Part shown: positions 4,811-7,193 of the stretch, in pieces
Layout of the letters: every line of letters starts with the position of its first letter
Numbering within the stretch: position 1 is the stretch's first letter
Assembly: GCA_027318915.1 (NCBI GenBank)
Contig: DAHVOH010000121.1
Coordinates: 1 to 7,193 of the forward strand
Source of the DNA: Clostridiales bacterium
Lineage (GTDB): Bacteria > Bacillota_E > Sulfobacillia > Sulfobacillales > JAIMBI01
Length of the DNA: 7,193 bases
Direction of reading: 5' to 3'
Made by a program: the position numbers and the translations under genes
Notes under the pieces: generated by a model
Database searches by the model: none
Told to the model about the DNA's origin: nothing
The model's input: only the letters and a program-made list of their open reading frames with translations

Positions 4811-5173
4811 ATTTTCGGCGAGCGGCTGCGCCATCTGCGCCTCGCCGCGGGCCTCAACCGAGGCTCTCTGGCCGCGCGTGCCCGCATCAGTCCCTCCTAT
4901 CTCTCGCGGCTGGAAAGCGGCAAGCGGGGCGTGCCGACGCTGTCGGTCCTCGCTCGCCTGGCCCGGGCGCTGGATCTCCCGGTGGTGGAGATGCTCCGGC
5001 TGGCCGGCGTCGACGTGCCGGTCTCTTCGCGGGCGGAAGAACCCGCACCCCTCTATGGTCTGCCGCGCCCGATTCGCCAGCGCCTGAGCCAAGCCATCGG
5101 CGTCTTCACCGCCGATGATTGGGCGGACCTGGAAGCTCTGATGGCCGCCAAGTTGAATCGCCGCCCGTCCTGA
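4811..5173 (+). CDS. XRE-family helix-turn-helix regulator, probable AUU start
   Basis: A 120-residue cytoplasmic DNA-binding protein. An N-terminal HTH_3 domain covers about residues 3-60: 'FGERLRHLRLAAGLNRGSLA' is helices 1-2, 'SPSYLSRLESGKRG' the recognition helix, followed by 'PTLSVLARLARALDLP'. The C-terminal tail (about 75-120) is predicted helical, with no recognisable ligand domain. Most homologues I know begin right at 'xFGERLRxLR', which places the start at ATT 4811, with a GGAGG SD (4799-4803) spaced 7 nt. The upstream in-frame TTG at 4784 would add nine residues but lies inside the predicted -10 element. It is divergent from a second XRE gene across a region with three shared operators, and is followed at once by a terminator-like hairpin. 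The regulator call is strong; the start is moderately supported. Confidence 0.85.
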   Translation: MFGERLRHLRLAAGLNRGSLAARARISPSYLSRLESGKRGVPTLSVLARLARALDLPVVEMLRLAGVDVPVSSRAEEPAPLYGLPRPIRQRLSQAIGVFTADDWADLEALMAAKLNRRPS

Positions 5174-5176
5174 ATC

Positions 5177-5207
5177 GCGCGGCATGGTCGGTCCGGCCGC
5201 GCTGTTT
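5177..5207 (+). terminator. Terminator of the rightward XRE gene
   Basis: GCGCGGC (5177-5183) pairs with GCCGCGC (5196-5202), a 7-bp G/C stem with a 12-nt loop, beginning 4 bases after the TGA and followed by TGTTT. A short but plausible intrinsic terminator separating this gene from the next. Confidence 0.5.
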
Positions 5208-5273
5208 GCAGCAGGAAACCCCACGCCGGTCCCGAAGGCTTGAGACAACGAGCCCAGTCAGGGGGATTTGCCG

Positions 5274-6095
5274 ATGTCATTGCAGTGGGGAGCGATTTTG
5301 CCTCATGGCAGCCAAACCATTCCCGCCGTGGCCGGAACGGGCGGGGAGTCTTTCGCCGCCACCCGGCAGGGCATGGAGGCCGTGGCGCGGGCGGTGGCGG
5401 CCACACCGGTCGATGTGGTGATCGTGGCCACGCCGCACGGCATTCGCGCCGAAGGCGGGGTCACCGTCTCCTTCAGTGAATATGCGGCCGGCGTTCTGAC
5501 CGAAGGATCCGAGCGTCTCGAAGCGCGCTACCGCGTGCATCAGGGGTTGGCCCGCCAAATCCACGACGCGGCCCGCCGCCGGCATCTGGACGCCCCGCTC
5601 CTGAGCTACGGCGCCTCGTCGGGACCGGCGTCCCGGCTGCCCATGGACTGGGGCGTTCAGGTGCCCCTCTGGTTCGTGGCCCCACCCGGCCCCGACGCCC
5701 CCGCCATCGTCATTCTCTGCCCGTCGCGGTCGTTGAGTTTTGAGGCGCTCGCCCAGTTCGGCGAGGCGGTGGCAGACGCGGCGCTGGCCTTCCCGGGCCG
5801 GGTGGCCTTCATCGCCAGCGCCGACCAATGCCACGCCCACCAGGCCGACGGTCCCTACGGCTTTCATTCGGCGGCGGCTCAGCTCGACGCCGAGATTGTG
5901 CGCCATGTGCGGGAGGACCGACTGGAGGACCTATTCGGCTTAGACCCGGTCCTCATCGCCAACGGCAAACCCGATGCGCTCTGGCAAATGGCCATGCTGG
6001 CGGGCGTGCGGCGTCGCGTCACGTGGTCGGCCCACTTCGTGGCCTACGACGTGCCCACGTATTTTGGCATGCTGTCGGCGTACTATCTGCCGTGA
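5274..6095 (+). CDS. LigB/MEMO-like class III extradiol dioxygenase-family protein
   Basis: A 273-residue cytoplasmic protein of the LigB-type (class III extradiol ring-cleavage dioxygenase subunit B / MEMO) superfamily. Conserved histidines sit where the family places metal and catalytic residues: 'GAILPHGSQ' (H11), 'VATPHGI' (H55) and 'ASADQCHAHQADGPYGFH' (H187/H189), the last resembling the 'SGDLSH...GPYG' active-site segment. The ending 'YDVPTYFGMLSAYYLP' is typical of the MEMO-like/AMMECR1-linked branch. True members cleave catechols using Fe(II), but many of this branch have no known substrate, and no aromatic-degradation genes are nearby. ATG 5274 has an AGGGGG SD at 8 nt; the TTG at 5268 is in frame but lies too close to that SD. 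Its TGA shares a base with the next ATG, so the protease gene is co-translated. The family is sure; the activity is not. Confidence 0.85.
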   Translation: MSLQWGAILPHGSQTIPAVAGTGGESFAATRQGMEAVARAVAATPVDVVIVATPHGIRAEGGVTVSFSEYAAGVLTEGSERLEARYRVHQGLARQIHDAARRRHLDAPLLSYGASSGPASRLPMDWGVQVPLWFVAPPGPDAPAIVILCPSRSLSFEALAQFGEAVADAALAFPGRVAFIASADQCHAHQADGPYGFHSAAAQLDAEIVRHVREDRLEDLFGLDPVLIANGKPDALWQMAMLAGVRRRVTWSAHFVAYDVPTYFGMLSAYYLP

Positions 6096-6679
6096 TGATC
6101 CCGGAGGGCCCCGGGAGAGCCGCCGTCGGGATCCTCGTGGGAGGAAGCCTCGGCTCGCTGGCGTTTCTGGCCACCGCCGGCGTGATCGCCGCCACGGGCC
6201 GCATCCGCACGGTCCCCGTGCCCGGTCACCCGTCGGTTTTCCGCACGATCCTCCTGTTGGGGATTTTCGCCACCGTCGAGGAGGCCATATTCCGCGCCGG
6301 CGTTTTGGGTCTCGGCCAGCGCTGGCTGGGGTTCGGATGCGCGCTGGCCCTGTCGATGGCCAGCTTTGCCGTGGTGCACGCCGTGTCGGAGCGCTTCGGA
6401 CTCATCACCTGGCTCAACCTGTTGCTGGTGGGCGCCGTCCTGGGCCTGCTGTACCAATGGGCCGGCTTTCTGGCCGCCGTCGGCTTCCACTGGGCGTGGA
6501 ACGCATGGCAGTGGGGCCTCGGGTTCGCGGTCAGCGGACCCAAGAACCGCCGCCACCTGCCCTCGGCGCCCACGATTCGCGACATCGACGGCTTGCCCTA
6601 CGGACCCGAAGGGCACTGGGCCGCGCTTTTGGCGCTGGCCGCATCCGTCGGCTTCGTGGGGGCCTTCCTCCACCGCTGA
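6095..6679 (+). CDS. CPBP-family (Rce1/Abi-type) intramembrane metalloprotease
   Basis: A 194-residue integral membrane protein with about five hydrophobic segments (roughly 9-34, 49-61, 78-97, 104-131, 174-192). The three CPBP motifs are complete: EExxxR as 'EEAIFR' (E62, E63, R67), FxxxH as 'FAVVH' (F91, H95) and HxxxN as 'HWAWN' (H132, N136). Family members are glutamate/histidine-dependent proteases in the membrane. Eukaryotic Rce1 trims prenylated proteins, and bacterial ones have been tied to bacteriocin self-immunity or peptide processing; the substrate here cannot be inferred. The ATG at 6095 overlaps the stop of the LigB-like gene by one base (TGATG), implying translational coupling; GTG 6092 is an alternative. 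The gene converges with the aminotransferase, leaving a 41-base gap. Confidence 0.88.
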   Translation: MIPEGPGRAAVGILVGGSLGSLAFLATAGVIAATGRIRTVPVPGHPSVFRTILLLGIFATVEEAIFRAGVLGLGQRWLGFGCALALSMASFAVVHAVSERFGLITWLNLLLVGAVLGLLYQWAGFLAAVGFHWAWNAWQWGLGFAVSGPKNRRHLPSAPTIRDIDGLPYGPEGHWAALLALAASVGFVGAFLHR

Positions 6680-6720
6680 AGACCCCCGCCGAAGCCGGCG
6701 CCGGCCATAGCCGCGTCGCC

Positions 6721-7193
6721 TCAGCTCGACCGTTGAATCTCGTGGAGAGCCGCGACGGTCCGGTCCATCTCGTCCACCGTGTTGTACGGCGCCAGGCCCA
6801 GACGGACGAGCCCGCCCTGCTTGTCCAGTTCCAGCCGCTCCACCAGCGTCTTCGCGTAGAAATTGCCGCTCCAGGCAAAAATGCCGCGCTCCGCCAGGCG
6901 TTCGGCCACGAGCCCTGAGTCCATCGCTTCCAAGGTGAATCCGACGGTCGGCGTCCGCGTCCCCCGTTCCGGCGGGCGCCCGTAAATGCGCACCCCCGGC
7001 ACGTCGCACAAGCCGTTGTACAAGCGTTCGAACAGCGCGGCTTCATAGCTGTCCAGGGCCTCCATGGCCCGGGCCAGCCGCTCCCGGCGGGAGCCCTCCT
7101 GCGGCGCCCAGCCGGCGATGGTGTCGACGGCGCCGGCGACGCCGGCCAGAGCGGCGTGATTCAGCGTCCCGGTTTCGACCCGCGTCGGCCCCA
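6721..7193 (-). CDS. Cysteine desulfurase-like class V aminotransferase (C-terminal part)
   Basis: The frame is open from the right window edge to a TGA at 6721-6723, giving the last 156 residues; the N-terminus and PLP lysine lie outside. Visible blocks are 'VETGTLNHAALAG' (bases about 7179-7141), 'RTPTVGFTLEAM', 'GIFAWSGNFYAKTL' and 'GLAPYNTVDEMDR', in the order found in the cysteine desulfurase-like family (SufS/NifS relatives, TIGR01976-type as I recall). The 'GNFYA' and 'YNT' blocks are the most specific. Family members are PLP enzymes, and many lack a proven sulfur-mobilising role. An internal ATG at 7065 is not the true start because the homology continues upstream of it. It converges with the CPBP gene and has no visible operon partner in the window. 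Confidence 0.85.
   Translation of the reverse strand, partial: GPTRVETGTLNHAALAGVAGAVDTIAGWAPQEGSRRERLARAMEALDSYEAALFERLYNGLCDVPGVRIYGRPPERGTRTPTVGFTLEAMDSGLVAERLAERGIFAWSGNFYAKTLVERLELDKQGGLVRLGLAPYNTVDEMDRTVAALHEIQRSS

Noticed and set aside
5828..6094. Upstream extension of the CPBP protease frame
   Set aside because: It runs inside the LigB-like gene. The extension is Arg/Gly-rich without homology, and the overlap ATG at 6095 begins just before the first membrane segment.
6694..6705. GCCGGCGCCGGC palindrome between the convergent CPBP and aminotransferase genes
   Set aside because: It can form only a very short stem with almost no loop, and no T-run lies on either side. Not a convincing terminator.

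Overview
This is a strongly GC-rich bacterial window. Genes are tightly packed, GTG and non-ATG starts occur, and Shine-Dalgarno (SD) sequences are strong. The gene content (TM0106-type nuclease-helicase, MEMO/LigB-like protein, phage-style XRE regulators with a Firmicutes flavour) suggests a high-GC thermophilic Bacillota relative such as the Symbiobacterium/Thermaerobacter/Sulfobacillus groups. That placement is an inference; no rRNA or other taxonomic marker is present. TGA is a normal stop codon here, since several genes end on it.

Layout. 1-644 (+): a decayed fragment of a TM0106-family RecB-like nuclease/helicase. It has an intact Walker A, then a frameshift, and its C-terminal helicase half is missing. 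645-866: a GC-rich spacer with hairpins and no gene. 3712-867 (-): a compact three-gene unit of a GDT1/UPF0016 membrane transporter, a cystathionine beta-synthase-type enzyme and a cystathionine gamma-lyase/synthase. The last two are the reverse transsulfuration pair (homocysteine plus serine to cystathionine to cysteine). 3833-4075 (+): divergent from that unit, an 80-residue SelW/Rdx-family selenoprotein with an in-frame UGA in a CxxU motif. It is easily missed because the UGA splits the reading frame. It has its own promoter, a 5' UTR hairpin, a near-ideal SD, a SECIS-like hairpin after the UGA and a strong 3' hairpin.

4246-5173: two divergent XRE-type regulators. The leftward one is translationally coupled to an unknown 81-residue protein. 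The region between them carries three copies of the 12-bp inverted repeat TGCC-N4-GGCA placed over both predicted promoters, which looks like a shared operator or switch. The rightward regulator appears to start at a rare AUU codon, because the only other candidate start lies inside its -10 box. A near-match of the same operator (10/12) overlaps the -35 of the selenoprotein promoter.

5274-6679 (+): a LigB/MEMO-like class III extradiol dioxygenase-family protein whose stop overlaps the start of a CPBP (Rce1/Abi-type) membrane protease. 6721-7193 (-): the C-terminal part of a class V aminotransferase (cysteine desulfurase-like), running off the right edge.

The most distinctive content is the SelW-like selenoprotein beside cysteine-synthesis genes, and the divergent XRE operator region next to it. 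The spacers at 4076-4245 and 5174-5273 contain only the hairpins listed. No tRNA, rRNA, CRISPR array or insertion sequence was seen.
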